A DNA stretch of 64,000 nucleotides from Ascarosepion bandense (taxonomy: Eukaryota > Mollusca > Cephalopoda > Sepiida > Sepiidae), in NCBI GenBank assembly GCA_037127315.1, contig JBBBDQ010001617.1:124001-188000 (forward strand), read 5' to 3'. Each line of letters begins with the position of its first letter. Position 1 is the stretch's first letter. Position numbers and translations under genes: made by a program. The notes below the pieces were generated by a model. It was not told the DNA's origin. It saw only the letters and a program-made list of their open reading frames with translations, and did not search any database. Shown here piece by piece: positions 21,055-32,079 of the stretch.

Positions 21055-21905
21055 TTGGTATTGAAGCGTAGGAAGCCGGTTGATGTTTCTTTGATTCGGC
21101 CTTGTGTCAGACTTAACCGAACTCCCTAAAGCCTACAGGATTTATGCAGAGTTATAATCATTAGGTTTTCCATCATCAGAAGGTTGTTTGTCAGTTGGAA
21201 TGTGTGGATTAGTGTAGAAGAGTGGAATAATATACATTTTGAATGTTAAAATAGAAATTTATTAAAAGGAGGAATAACATAAGTTGTAGAAATTAATGTT
21301 CAATTAGAAACATTATTAAGAGGTTAAGGGTAGAGTTCGTACAAAATGTTCTTAGTAGTAGTTGTTGAAATAGATCAGGAGAAAGAGAAAGAGAACCAGT
21401 GTGTGTGTACATGTGTGTGTTTTGATTTTTAATCTGAGAAGACCAGGCGTTTAACTCACTGAAATTCTATCGGCAAATGTCATTAATCAAGAAATAATCT
21501 AGTATTGTAGTGTAGAGAGCTGGTTAATGTTTCTTTGATTCGGCCTTGTGTCTTACTTAACCAAACTCCCTATAGCTTTATGCAGAATTATCATCAGAAG
21601 GTTTTTTTAATCATCAGAAGATTGGTAGTCAGTTGGAATGTGTAGATTAGTGTAGAAGAGTGGAATAATATACGTTTTGAATATTAAAATAGAAATTTAT
21701 TAAAAGGAGGAATAACATAAGTTATAGAAGTTAATGTACAATTACAAACATTAATAAGAAGTTAAGGGTAGAGTTCGTGTTCAATGATAAGGGTAGAGTT
21801 CGTGTTCAATGATAAAGTTGAGTTAAGGGTGAGTTAAAGTTGAAGAAACTGCTCGCAGTAGTAATTGTTGAAAGAGATAAGGAGAAAGAGAACAAGATGC
21901 GACCT
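21055..21905. repeat. Direct repeat pair of about 360 bp
   Basis: Bases 21055-21395 and 21503-21895 share TGTTTCTTTGATTCGGCCTT, GTTGGAATGTGTGGATTAG-like, AGAAATTTATTAAAAGGAGG and TTAAGGGTAGAGTTCGT. They are in the same orientation, offset about 450 bp. A weaker third copy lies at 25195-25440 and a scrap at 23343-23400. Two direct copies could be LTRs of a short element or a tandem duplication. I see no primer site or gag/pol. Confidence 0.85.
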
Positions 21906-24063
21906 GAAGCTTCTCTCGTTACATTTTAGCGGTGTCTCTCGCTGCTCCCCTCTGAGTCTCTGAAGCAGTGAACTTATTTATATGTTCTTTTTGAATTTCG
22001 CACTGGATCGCTAAGTCCTTTCAAGTTTGGTCAAAAATCATTTTAACATCTACTTGCGAAATTTGGTTTCGACTTTTTCTTTAAGCAGATGGTCAATCCT
22101 TTTGCTTTTTCGGTAAACACGTCATTGTGAATTTTTGTAAAAGTGAAGAAGAGAGTTTATTTTAATTATTTCATATCCGCTACAGTGTAAATAGATTCTT
22201 TTTGTCTTTTTTTTTTATAGTATCATCTTAGAATTGCCATTTATTATTATGAAATATAGTGCATCGGTTTCTCATTGTCTCCTCGATAGTTTTGAATTCA
22301 AAGTAGTCTTTCTCATAGACTGGTTGCCACGCGCGGCTTCGATACTATTTAACTCGATATGAGGAGATAAGACATGGATTAGTTTTATTTTCCAATGGTA
22401 TTAGTGAGAATCTAAATAATTACCTGAAACTTGAACTTGGTTCGCCATTTTCCATTTCCGCGCCAATAATTGTTATGCTTCCTTCCCAATATTGAAAATC
22501 CTTCTAACTATTCAATAACTGTCTCCGATGTTCAAATTCAGGTCATCTACTCATAATTTTGCATTTAATAAGCAAACATCAATGCTTAACTGTCAAAAGG
22601 ACGGTTTTTCCCTTGACACTGCAATTATTTTAACTACCTTCACTCCTCACCATTGCTTATTGTTTTAATAAACGATGAGTAGAACTTAAATAAAATGTTA
22701 AAAAATGATAAAAAGCAACTTTATTTATTTTTTTATTCTAAAGAATTTACCAAAAATATACTAAACATTATTAGATTTTTTATTTACAAGAATAATTATA
22801 TGTTTCCAACATTCTAAAAACTAATACAATTGTATTAAAAATAATGCGATGTAATATTAATCATTCGACAATTTATAAAGAAATAAAAAAATATGAAAAC
22901 AATATTTTTACTTATGAATTTATAAAAAATTGCTAAATTATCAAAATATATGAATCAACTTTAAGGAAATGCTTATTATTTACCATTTATTAAAGATCAA
23001 ATCGAATGACAACCAATTTTTACCAACCACTCGAATGAACAAAATAATTATTTTTGTTATAAACTCTCAAGAAAGAAGAACATGTATAAATCCGGTTCCA
23101 TACTTTTAGGCCTTATTAAAATTCTAATTATCGCTTTTTAAAGCTATAAACATTACAGAGAGGCGAAAGTAGTTAAAATGATAGCGGTGTCACAGGAAAA
23201 ACCCATCCTTTTTGCATGCCGTCGAAAGTAAAATATTGTTCTGTAAACTAAAGTTTATCTGTAGCTAACGCAAGAAATAGAAAGGTTGTGCTTAATAAGA
23301 AGAAAAAAGTATGCGTGTTCATTGCGGGGTCATCATTCAGTAAGGGTGCGTCGGTGATGTTTATCAAATGGCCTTGTGCCAAACACAACCGAAGTCCCCA
23401 CAATTTAAAATATCAAAGGTTGAATGAATGGTTGGAAAAATAAAAGTGTTTTGTTTGTAAACTAAGTGATTTTTTTTAACTGAACAGAATAAAAAAATTG
23501 TAAGAAGTAAAATGTTCAAAAAGAAAATGTACGAAGTTAATTAATTTGTAAGGGTGATTGGATGGGAAATAGCAAATTGAACTATGACCCCGGCCAAATA
23601 TTCTTAACACCAAAAAAAAAAAAAATGGCATGCGGTTGTATCCGACCACGTGACCTGCTAAGTACTTATTCACGTCTCTTGACCGGCCAAACACAGTCCG
23701 ATGGAAGAAGTGATCTGCTAAAGACCTCGTCACAATGTACGGAAGAAATTTCAGGACGCCGACTCTGTCATATTTCGTCGACATATATTCGTTCTTCCTC
23801 TACTTTTCCTTTCTTCGTCTTCACTCACACGCCGTCAAAGAAACAACAACAATAAGACATCATCAACTGACTCCTAAAAATTAACGTCTGATAAATACAA
23901 TTTACTTTATTGCGTCACCTTCCTTTACACTTTCTCGCCGGTCATAAAAAAGGAAAGGAACACAGACTTTATTCGTAACCTGTTAATCTTTTTACATACA
24001 TACATTCTGCTACTTATTTCTCTGGAACATTTAACTACTTATATTTTCTCTTTGAACATTTAA
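21906..24063. other. A/T-rich intergenic, no gene seen
   Basis: About 2 kb of unique A/T-rich sequence. The best frames are about 100 codons and match nothing I recognise. A scrap of the 21-kb repeat lies near 23343-23400. Confidence 0.55.
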
Positions 24064-24134
24064 ATCTGACCAGTTAGTCATGTCTCCTTCGCCTAAGTGT
24101 GTATCACGTATGGCACTTAAAACTGACTGACTGA
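24064..24134 (+). mobile_element. SINE 3'-tail fragment
   Basis: CCAGTTAGTCATGTCTCC and GTGTATCACGTATGGCACTT and the ACTGACTGACTG tail, without head or body. Confidence 0.8.
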
Positions 24135-24238
24135 ATATATCAATCGCCTTTTTCTCAATATTTTTTTCGAGAAAAAAATGTGCTTAATATAAAAGCGAAA
24201 TAGAAACATCTCTTTGAAGAAAGAGTTTAGGGAAAGTG

Positions 24239-24628
24239 GGATGTGCGTTGTGGTGCAGTGGATATCGGCTCAGAACGAGAAATCGGGGAGACGACTTCAA
24301 ATTCCAGTTGAATCCATTGCATTCACTTACGCACAAATACCCTTGGGAAAGGTATTAATCCGTCTCTTCCCTCCAGTTATGGGTTAAATTGTTATGAAGT
24401 AATAAACTGATCACCCACTAATTAATACGTAATAATATAATACATCGCTTCCCCCTCTAGCTATGTCAAATAACAGGACAAATTGGCTTCTATAGCCTTG
24501 ACTGGCAACCAATCTACCGCAGAAAGCAATGGCAACCTACTGCGGGATAATCATCTGCCCATTCAGTCATGTCTCCAAAGAGACATGATCGCCCAAGCGT
24601 GTTTCATGTATGGCACTTAACTGACTGA
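24239..24628 (+). mobile_element. Hybrid SINE with a second head embedded
   Basis: Starts as a standard ACTG-tailed SINE. After CCAGTTATGGGTTAAA it switches, at ATTGTTATGAAG (24387), into about 75 bp belonging to the alternative head of the next element, then returns to the normal body at TCAAATAACAGGACA and ends in ACTGACTGAGG. This looks like recombination or template switching between the two neighbouring units. Confidence 0.85.
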
Positions 24629-24887
24629 GGAAATATAATAGTTGGAAATATGATTAAGACTACTACTGGTCATAATGTGGGGGATCGGTTTTCCATTGTT
24701 ATGAAGTAATAAACCGATCACCCACTAATTAATACGTAATAATATAATACATCGCTTCTCCCTCTAGCTATGTCAAATAACGGGACAGCTTGGGTTCTAT
24801 AGACTTGGCTGGCAAATTAATTTACCGCAGAAAGCAATGGCAACCTACTGCGGGATAATCATGTATGGCACTTAACTGACTGACTGA
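24629..24887 (+). mobile_element. SINE with a non-tRNA alternative head
   Basis: The first 130 bp are unlike the tRNA head. They contain the hairpin GATCGGTTT/AAACCGATC around 24683-24719 and then TTAATACGTAATAATATAAT. From about 24775 the body is that of the usual SINE (TTGGGTTCTATAG, ATGGCAACCTACTGCGGG). The 3' hairpin region is deleted and the tail is ACTGACTGACTG. The same head-plus-body order occurs at 46733-47035. Confidence 0.85.
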
Positions 24888-24889
24888 TG

Positions 24890-25165
24890 CATTTTGAAAA
24901 TATTTATAGAAAAGACAGTGGGAAGCGGAGAGAAAGTATTGGAAGGTGAGATTCCAAGTCAGGATCGATTACATTACATATCATTCGTTTGTGGAGAACC
25001 TTGAGATGAATAGCAGGGGCATCTGACTAGATATGGCAACAGTATTCAATGTACGGACGATTGGTAGATCTCTAAATGTACAGGATGGATTCTGACGAGA
25101 AAAAAACTTTCTGGCCCGGTACAGAGACCCCAGCTTTCCTAGCAGTAGATGCAGCTATAGATATT
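24890..25165 (-). mobile_element. JK LINE fragment
   Basis: Minus-strand C-terminal region: bases near 25013-25060 correspond to the CMEYCCHIW-type block, and TTTCTGGCCCGGTACAGAG matches 2307 and 37125 areas of other copies. Decayed, no intact frame. Confidence 0.75.
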
Positions 25166-25194
25166 GAAAAAGTAGGGAGCGTGGTTATTGTTTT

Positions 25195-25445
25195 TTGAAT
25201 TTGCCTTGTGGGAAGCATAATCGAACTCCCTACAACTTATTCGCTATCATCAGAAGATTGCAGATTGAAATGTGCAGATTTTTGGAAGAATAAAAGTATA
25301 CATTTTCTATCTATAATAGAAAATTTAAAATGGAAAAGAATAACATGAATTTGTAGAAGTTAATGTTCAATGAGAAACAACTAATGAGTTAAGGGTATCA
25401 AGAGTTCGTAGTAGTAATTTGTTGGAAAAGAGTTTATGTGTACGT
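25195..25445. repeat. Third copy of the 21-kb repeat
   Basis: Shares TTGCCTTGTG, TCGAACTCCCTA, AGAAGTTAATGTTCAATGAG and GAGTTAAGGGT with 21055-21900 but is more diverged. Confidence 0.7.
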
Positions 25446-25611
25446 AGACAGGAACGAATGTGTGTATGCATGTATGAGCGTTTGTTGTGTAGGAGTGTCT
25501 TTGAAGTTAATGCTCACAGTAACGCCAAAGTATGTTTAAAGACCAAGTTGAAACAAGACGTTTACTTCATAGACAAAGGAATCTAAATGCCATAGATAAA
25601 AAAAAAAAACT

Positions 25612-26411
25612 GGCGGGCCTGAAGGTGACTACCACCACCTTTAAATTTATTGTTTTTCAATTTTTTTTTACTTCGTTTCAGTGCAATCTTATCAATTACA
25701 CCCTAAACTCTCCGATTGACAAAACAAATTTCAAAAAATTTCAATATTTAAACAATTTTAGTGGGGGCTCAATTTTTCATACAACGTTATAGTAAATCGA
25801 TCCTCCATTTTGGAAACACTCGCCGGTACGATACTACCACCACCTGTAAATTTGTTGATGATCATTTTTTTTTACTTTTTTCTGTGCAATCTTATCGATT
25901 AAACCCTCAACTTTCCAATTGACAAAATAACTTTGTAAAAATTTCAATATATAAACAATTTTAGTGGGAGGCTCAGTTTTTCATACAACCTTATATAGTA
26001 AATTGATCCTGTGCAATTAACTTTTTCGCTTGCGCAGATTCAACTGAACAACTGAATCCTCTGCGATTCTTTAATAAAACCATTCTTAGAGTTTCCGAGG
26101 AAGATGCCATCGTAAGAACTGAAAAAAAAAATTAAAAATGACAAAAACAAGAGCAACAACACGTCCCAAAAAAAAACAAACAAAGCGACCCCAACGCGAG
26201 TGGTTCCAAAATGGAGGATCAATTTACTATAACGTTGTATAAGAAACTGAGCCCAACCCCCTCTAAAATTTTTTGAATATTGAGATTTTCCAATTTCTTT
26301 TTGATAATCGAAAACTTTATGCAATAACCGATAAAACTGCGCTGAAAAAAAGTTTTAAAAAAATAAAAACAACAAAATTTAAGATGATGGTAGTCTCCTT
26401 CAGGTCCGCCA
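25612..26411. mobile_element. Fold-back element, duplicated left arm
   Basis: The left end GGCGGGCCTGAAGGTGACTA matches the minus-strand right end GGCGGACCTGAAGGAGACTA. The left arm occurs twice (ACTACCACCACCT at 25628 and 25833, offset 205). The right arm (26200-26411) is their inverted partner, sharing AAAATGGAGGATC-type and CAATTTTAGTGGG-type blocks. No transposase. The superfamily is not clear. Confidence 0.8.
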
Positions 26412-26568
26412 ATAGGGGGTGGTAGTCTTCTTCAGGTCCGTCAAAATAGTGGTAGTCTACTTCAGGTCCGTCAAAATGTAGTGGTAGTTTCCAGGTCCTC
26501 GAAAAGGTGGTGGTAGTCTCCTAAAAATCCGCGAAAAGGTGGTGGATTTCTTCTTCAGGTTCACCAAA
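26383..26568. repeat. Tandem array grown from a transposon end
   Basis: GGTGGTAGTCTCCTTCAGGT-type units of about 30-34 bp begin near 26383, 26417, 26450, 26479, 26508 and 26540. The first unit is the right terminal repeat of the fold-back element, and the others lie outside it. Confidence 0.85.
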
Positions 26569-27404
26569 AAGCTTGAACAAATAAACCTACAATCTAAGAA
26601 GCGTCTCTGTTGTGAAACTGATTAATTAAACAGTACATTTTTCACAGGAACTAATTTTGTCTAAATGCAGATAACTAATTTATTTGTATAGATTATTAAA
26701 ATGACTAAGTAATCAGTCATAAATCTATTAAATTAAATTGATTACCACTACAGAGGAACGGAAAATATATAAATAAATACACATTGATAATTACTCTATG
26801 GTTTGATAAGCAAAAAATCAGTTTAGAAAAAGGTTTACTAGGGGTGTAAAGAAAATAATATATACAGTGAATCATTTACACAGTTTTTTGAAAATACCAT
26901 TTATTTTCTACCCTGCAACCTCTTTCTTACAGATGTAATGTCTATAACTAAACTGTCTATGTTTCCATGACAAATATTCTGGTAAGCTCTATTCTTTATT
27001 TAACCAGTTCAGACCTTTACAAGTAAGACAGACCACGCTATTTCCACAGAGTTGGATCCCCCGCTGTTCCAAATCTAAGAAAAAAGTGCAACTCAGGTTT
27101 GTTTGTTTTTTCATGAGCCGGTACTACCACACACCATCTTGGGTATTTCTATAGATACTTCAATATTGACCTCTTCAACTCAAGAGCTAATCGTTATCAA
27201 GTTTCGTTTTTCACTTCCTACCAACTCCTCTTCGATTCAAATCAAACACCTTATTCATAATTACCATTTCGACAGCAACTTACCGCTTTGAGTGGATCTC
27301 GAGTCATGCAGAAGGTTAAATTTAGTAAAAAAGTAACAAGAAAAAAGCTAATCAGATATTTTTACAAATGAATGTTAAAAAGAAAATTAAAACAAGAAAG
27401 CCTT
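26569..27404. other. Intergenic, no gene seen
   Basis: A/T-rich. A 62-codon frame at 27103-27291 has no recognisable domain. Confidence 0.5.
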
Positions 27405-28280
27405 CGATAATATCTAGATTTTGTACTTGATTTATACAATAATATATATTCGATAATATCTAGTATATATGTATTTGGTTTATATAATAATATATATTCG
27501 ATAATATCTAGTATATATGTACTTGGTTTATACAATAATATATATTCGATAATATCTAGTATATATGTACTTGGTTTATATAATAATATATATTCGATAA
27601 TATCTAGTATATATGTACTTGGTTTATACAATAATATATATTCGATAATATCTAGTATATATGTACTTGGTTTATACAATAATATATATTCGATAATATC
27701 TAGTATATATGTACTTGATTTATATAATAATATATATTCGATAATATCTAGTATATGTGTACTTGGTTTATACAATAATATATATTCGATAATATCTAGT
27801 ATATATGTACTTGATTTATATAATAATATATATTCGATAATATCTAGTATATGTGTACTTGGTTTATACAATAATATATATTCGATAATATCTAGTATAT
27901 ATGTACTTGATTTATATAATAATATATATTCGATAATATCTAGTATATGTGTACTTGGTTTATACAATAATATATATTCGATAATATCTAGTATATATGT
28001 ACTTGATTTATATAATAATATATATTCGATAATATCTAGTATATGTGTACTTGGTTTATACAATAATATATATTCGATAATATCTAGTATATATGTACTT
28101 GATTTATATAATAATATATATTCGATAATATCTAGTATATGTGTACTTGGTTTATACAATAATATATATTCGATAATATCTAGTATATATGTACTTGATT
28201 TATATAATAATATATATTCGATAATATCTAGTATATAGTTTATACAAATATATATATTCGATAATATCTAGTTTTTATAC
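27405..28280. repeat. 48-bp minisatellite with a 96-bp dimer
   Basis: ATTCGATAATATCTAG recurs every 48 bp about 18 times. In the left third the units are alike. From about 27700 to 28200 two variants alternate (TATATGTGTACTTGGTTTAT and TATATATGTACTTGATTTAT), giving a 96-bp higher-order unit. The period of 16 codons keeps one minus frame open for 265 codons (ILDIIEYILLYKPSTY), which is an artefact. Confidence 0.98.
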
Positions 28281-28404
28281 TTGGTTTATACAAAAAACCA
28301 CAGTTTTTGTACTTGGTTTATACAATGAATGATAGATTTCAACGAGAATACTGACAAAAGTGCTAAGTTCGATAAGGTTTTTACTGTTGAAAACTTTATT
28401 CTTT

Positions 28405-29640
28405 TTTTATCATTTCACCTCAAGCAAGGCAATAATGCCAGTAAGGCGCAAGTGTCAGAGAATATGATAAGAAAATACTCTTAAGAACAGAAATTAAAGA
28501 CTAAGAAATAAGAAGACAGATGATAAAGGTTACATTACATTTAAATTTTTGAAGAGGGTTCCACAAGTGAAAAGTGCGACAGAAGATATTTTTAGTATAG
28601 AACTTACGGTTACATCTAGCTATTTAACTGTTAAATTTCAAATTGCCGAAAATCTAGTCACTCAGTCAAGTGCCATACGTGATACATACCTGGGCAATCA
28701 TGTCTCCAAGAGACATGACTGACTGGGCAGAACATTTTCTCGCAGTAGGTTGCCGTCGTTTTCTGCGGTAAACTGTGTGCCAACCAAAGCTATAAAACCC
28801 CATCTGTCCTGCTATTTTATCCATCGCTAGAGCAAGAAAAACGGATTAATACCTTCCCCAAAAGTATTTGTGCGCAAGGAATTCAACTGGAATTCGAACC
28901 CCACTTGACGATTTCTCGTTCCGAGCCAGTATACACTACACCACAACAACGAAGTCTAGGTGCTATAGCGAAAAGTTCAATTATTATAAGAGTATTTATA
29001 GAAAAGGCACAGGAAGCTACGTTACTGCGCCGGGAAAGTGAAGGCTAGATGCCAGGTCAGGACCAAGAACATTGCAGATTCTTCTTTAGATTTTATCAAA
29101 GAATCTCTAAATACATTGTAGGAGGACCAAATCTGATGCGGCAGTAATATTTCAACGCATGAACGATTTGTAGAGTCATAAATTTGTAAGATAGTTTACA
29201 GAGAGAAAAAATTGTCTAGCCAACTTTCTTAGCAGCGGACTTAGCAATTGTTTTAATATAATTTTCCATGTTTATGTCAGCGAAAAATATTAGCCCAAGA
29301 AAGCACAACAAATCACTCTCTTGGAGTTTCGAATCAGTCACGCTGATGGACGATAAAAGAGTTCTCCCAGACGATTAAAAGAAAGAGAGGTTTCGTTTCA
29401 GGGACGTTAAAATTAACAAACCCTTCCTTGCCCCAGTAAACAACAGAATGTATGTCACTTTTAAGATTAGCTGGTAATTGAACTGTCATGCTTATGAGAT
29501 AAGTTGAAAAATTTTCATCAGCTTGAACATTCCCGACAACACTTTTATTCTGTACAAAAGAGTCGTCATAAGCCTTTTATAGGTTAGTAGCTATGAGAAT
29601 TAATATAATAATCCCAAAAGTCTGTTCAGAAAATGATTGT
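28405..29640 (-). mobile_element. JK LINE fragment, split by a SINE
   Basis: Minus strand. The 3' end is at 28408 (TCATTTCACCTCAAGCAAGG). The C-terminal region lies near 29000-29230, and part of the RT thumb region near 29270-29600 reads KSDIHSVVYWGKEGLVNFNV in a broken frame. Heavily mutated. A minus-strand SINE sits at 28662-28951. Confidence 0.75.
28662..28951 (-). mobile_element. ACTG-tailed SINE
   Basis: Minus-strand full-length copy. B-box as GGGGTTCGAATTCC; the head ends near 28951. The 3' hairpin stem is kept with a changed loop (CATGTCTCCAAGAGACATG). Confidence 0.9.
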
Positions 29641-29933
29641 TTGTGGAAGTAAATAGAATAGTACAACTACTAACAAGACTACGTTTAATTACTTTTACAA
29701 GTCAATGGGGTAAAGTTAATTAAAATAATTTTGTATTTGTTTTTATGGCTTATCAACCCTTTAAAGTCAGAGAATATTTCTCGATTGTAAGAATTATCTT
29801 TTGAAATAATAATGATTTAAAGTGATAAGTTTTATTATTTAACCCATAGATGGTGGAGAACAGATGGATTCATAGATTTTTTCAAGACTATTTGAATCGA
29901 CATTTAGCCAACTTTGAAACATGACTGCCATTA

Positions 29934-30160
29934 GTATTTGTCTATATTCCTAATATGAGGTAGTATTTACAGCATTTACATTATTCGGACTATAGTTCTC
30001 ATCTTTGTTGCCATTTGTACGATGTTTCGGACGTTGACGCTCCGGCCTTTTTCATCTAGCACCTGAAGAAGGCCGGAGCGTACAACGGCCAAAACGTGGT
30101 ACAAATGGCAAAAATGGTGAGGACAATAGTCTGAATAATGTAAATACTGTACGACTGCCA
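29934..30160. repeat. Palindromic repeat, family also at 53.8 and 54.8 kb
   Basis: The left arm 29934-30047 (minus sense) and right arm 30066-30160 share AAGGCCGGAGCGT, CGTACAAATGGCAA, ATAGTCTGAATAATGTAAAT and similar blocks. They are joined head-to-head by about 18 bp including TCATCTAGCACC. Single arms occur at 53812-53935 and 54834-54917. The arm starts with CTGAAGA, a GGCC/GGCC stem and (in other copies) GAAAC, a hammerhead-like order. I cannot build stem I, so I do not call a ribozyme. Confidence 0.85.
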
Positions 30161-30339
30161 TTGTTCAACTTAAAAAATGTCCTTCAAAAGTTCCATGTAA
30201 AGATCACAAAGCTGTTCCAATGCGATTTGGCAAAATCTTTGCGTAATAATTATCAGGTGACACAAAGTATTTGATTAGACTGGTTGAGTAAGTTAGATTT
30301 TTTTAAAAAACGCGTTAGCTTTGTACGTATTTTGGTTGA
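30161..30339. other. Intergenic, no gene seen
   Basis: Short unique stretch between two repeats. Confidence 0.5.
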
Positions 30340-30905
30340 GTGATGCAGAGATCCAAAGGCGAATTGGCATGGCGAAGGAAGCATTCAAGAAGTTGAGTAA
30401 AGTATTAAGAAACAAGACAATTTCGCTAGAAACTAGGAAGAAAGTACTGGATTGCTACGTGCTGTCCGTCCTTCAATATAACAGTGAATGCTGGACAATA
30501 TTATCAAAGATGAAGGAAAAACTTGAAGCAACTGAAATGTGGTTCTACAGAAGGATGCTGTGAATATCATGGATCGAGCATGTGAGCAATGATGAGGTCT
30601 TGGAAATGATGGAAACAAAAAGGAAATTAATACTGAGCATCAGGATGAGACAAATAAAGTTCCTGGGACATGCAATGAGGAAGGAGGGCTTGGAGAATCT
30701 GATACTAACAGGCCAGATAGAGGAAAAAAGAGACAGGGGAAAGCAACGGATAACATATTTGAAGGACCTAATCAGGTGGATGACAGAACGAGGATTGCAT
30801 GATGTAACAGGAGAAGGCGTGCTCTGTGCCACCAGGGATAGGGAAACGTGGAAGGTCATGATCGTCTACGTCCTGAAGGGACAAGGCACATAGAAGAAGA
30901 AGATA
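30340..30905 (+). mobile_element. RTE-like LINE 3' end
   Basis: Encodes the C-terminal region in two pieces split by one stop at 30561. Piece one: IQRRIGMAKEAFKKLSKVLR, VLDCYVLSVLQYNSECWTIL and EMWFYRRML. Piece two: SNDEVLEMMETKRKLI, QIKFLGHAMRKEGLENLILT and GKQRITYLKDLIRWMTERGL. It ends TCCTGAAGGGACAAGGCACA, TAGAAGAAGAAG: the family (GAA)n tail. It is among the best preserved RTE ends here, but the catalytic RT core is absent. Confidence 0.9.
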
Positions 30906-31016
30906 CATTCACGCCACTGAAGCTGCCCGATATAAAGGCATACGTTCACCTCGAGAGACTACGGAGTTGTGTTCTTGGATGTTGCAGGCGCAGCATCAGT
31001 TGTAGTTTGTTTGGCT

Positions 31017-31080
31017 TATTCGAGAATAGCACTCTTTCATTCGAGAATAGCACTCTTTCATTCGAGAATAGCACTCTTTC
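31017..31080. repeat. 21-bp tandem repeat, three copies
   Basis: ATTCGAGAATAGCACTCTTTC three times in a row (7 codons each). Confidence 0.97.
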
Positions 31081-31378
31081 TCCGCTTTGCACAAATTCAG
31101 TCTGAGGCTCGTCAGTCTGTTTTTCAAAAGTTGGGTTTTCTTTTTTTATGCCTTTTTACGTCTTACCATTTGGCAAACATCACTTCGAACTTGGTGAAAA
31201 CTTTTTACGCAGCCTGCCTCCAGAGTTACTGTAGATATGTAATCTGGGATATTCTAATATCTTTCCCAAATAAATCTAGTTTCCCTAGTAGTTTAACAAT
31301 GTTGTGTCCAGTCTACAATTCTACATCGAGAAAAGATCATCTCAACAGCTTCCAATTATAACAATTAGTGACTAAAAA

Positions 31379-31424
<46 letters not shown>

Positions 31425-32079
31425 GGAGTCTCACAGGGCGAGGCCCGCTCGTGATCTTCAGTGACTCACTGTAAATGTATGTGTACAGTTTGATCTTATC
31501 GATAAGTATCGAAATGAGCACCCCCGGGAGGTAGTGTGAGCTAAGACTAATAGCAGCAGCTCGGCTTCGGTAGTGCATTCTAGATACCTTGACTGAGTCC
31601 TAGTTGAGCGAGTCGATGTTGGGTTCTTGGTTTGTCTAAGTTTTCATTCCCTACTTTATACGGGTCGTAGGCTTGTCCGGGTTCGTGTAAATTTAGATAA
31701 GCCTAAAGTTAGGATAGCTTCTTACTTGAAATTGAACGCAGCGAAATTTTCGGAAACAGCTATTACAAATCGTACAGCAAAAATTAACGAGGGTTATGGT
31801 TGGGAATAAGTGGTAGTATATTTTAAAACTGACTATTAGGTCATTGGTTGATGGCTATAGTCTGCAATTCAATCTATTTAAATTAGCAGTACAAACAGAA
31901 AGTGAGGTAAAAGCCGACTTGACAGTCAAATGTTGTGGTAGTGAGGAAGCAACCTTACCTAAGGCAGAGTTGGCTCCCTTTCTTATCAAGAAGGATTAAG
32001 CTCTGGTATTTAGTTCTAAGTTAAAAGAATGTCTTCCGAGGAGACCTATACAGCCATTGAATTGCGCACAAAGGAAGTT
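31081..32079. other. Intergenic with (TA)n
   Basis: (TA)n at 31380-31420. The stretch from 31422 on is GC-richer and may be the eroded start of the following LINE. I cannot assign it. Confidence 0.45.

Noticed and set aside
27362..28159. 265-codon minus-strand frame with 16-residue repeats
   Set aside because: Direct translation of the 48-bp minisatellite. Composition is that of A/T-rich repeat, not a protein.
29934..30160. Rho-independent-type terminator hairpin
   Set aside because: The palindrome belongs to a dispersed repeat with single arms elsewhere, and the setting is eukaryotic.
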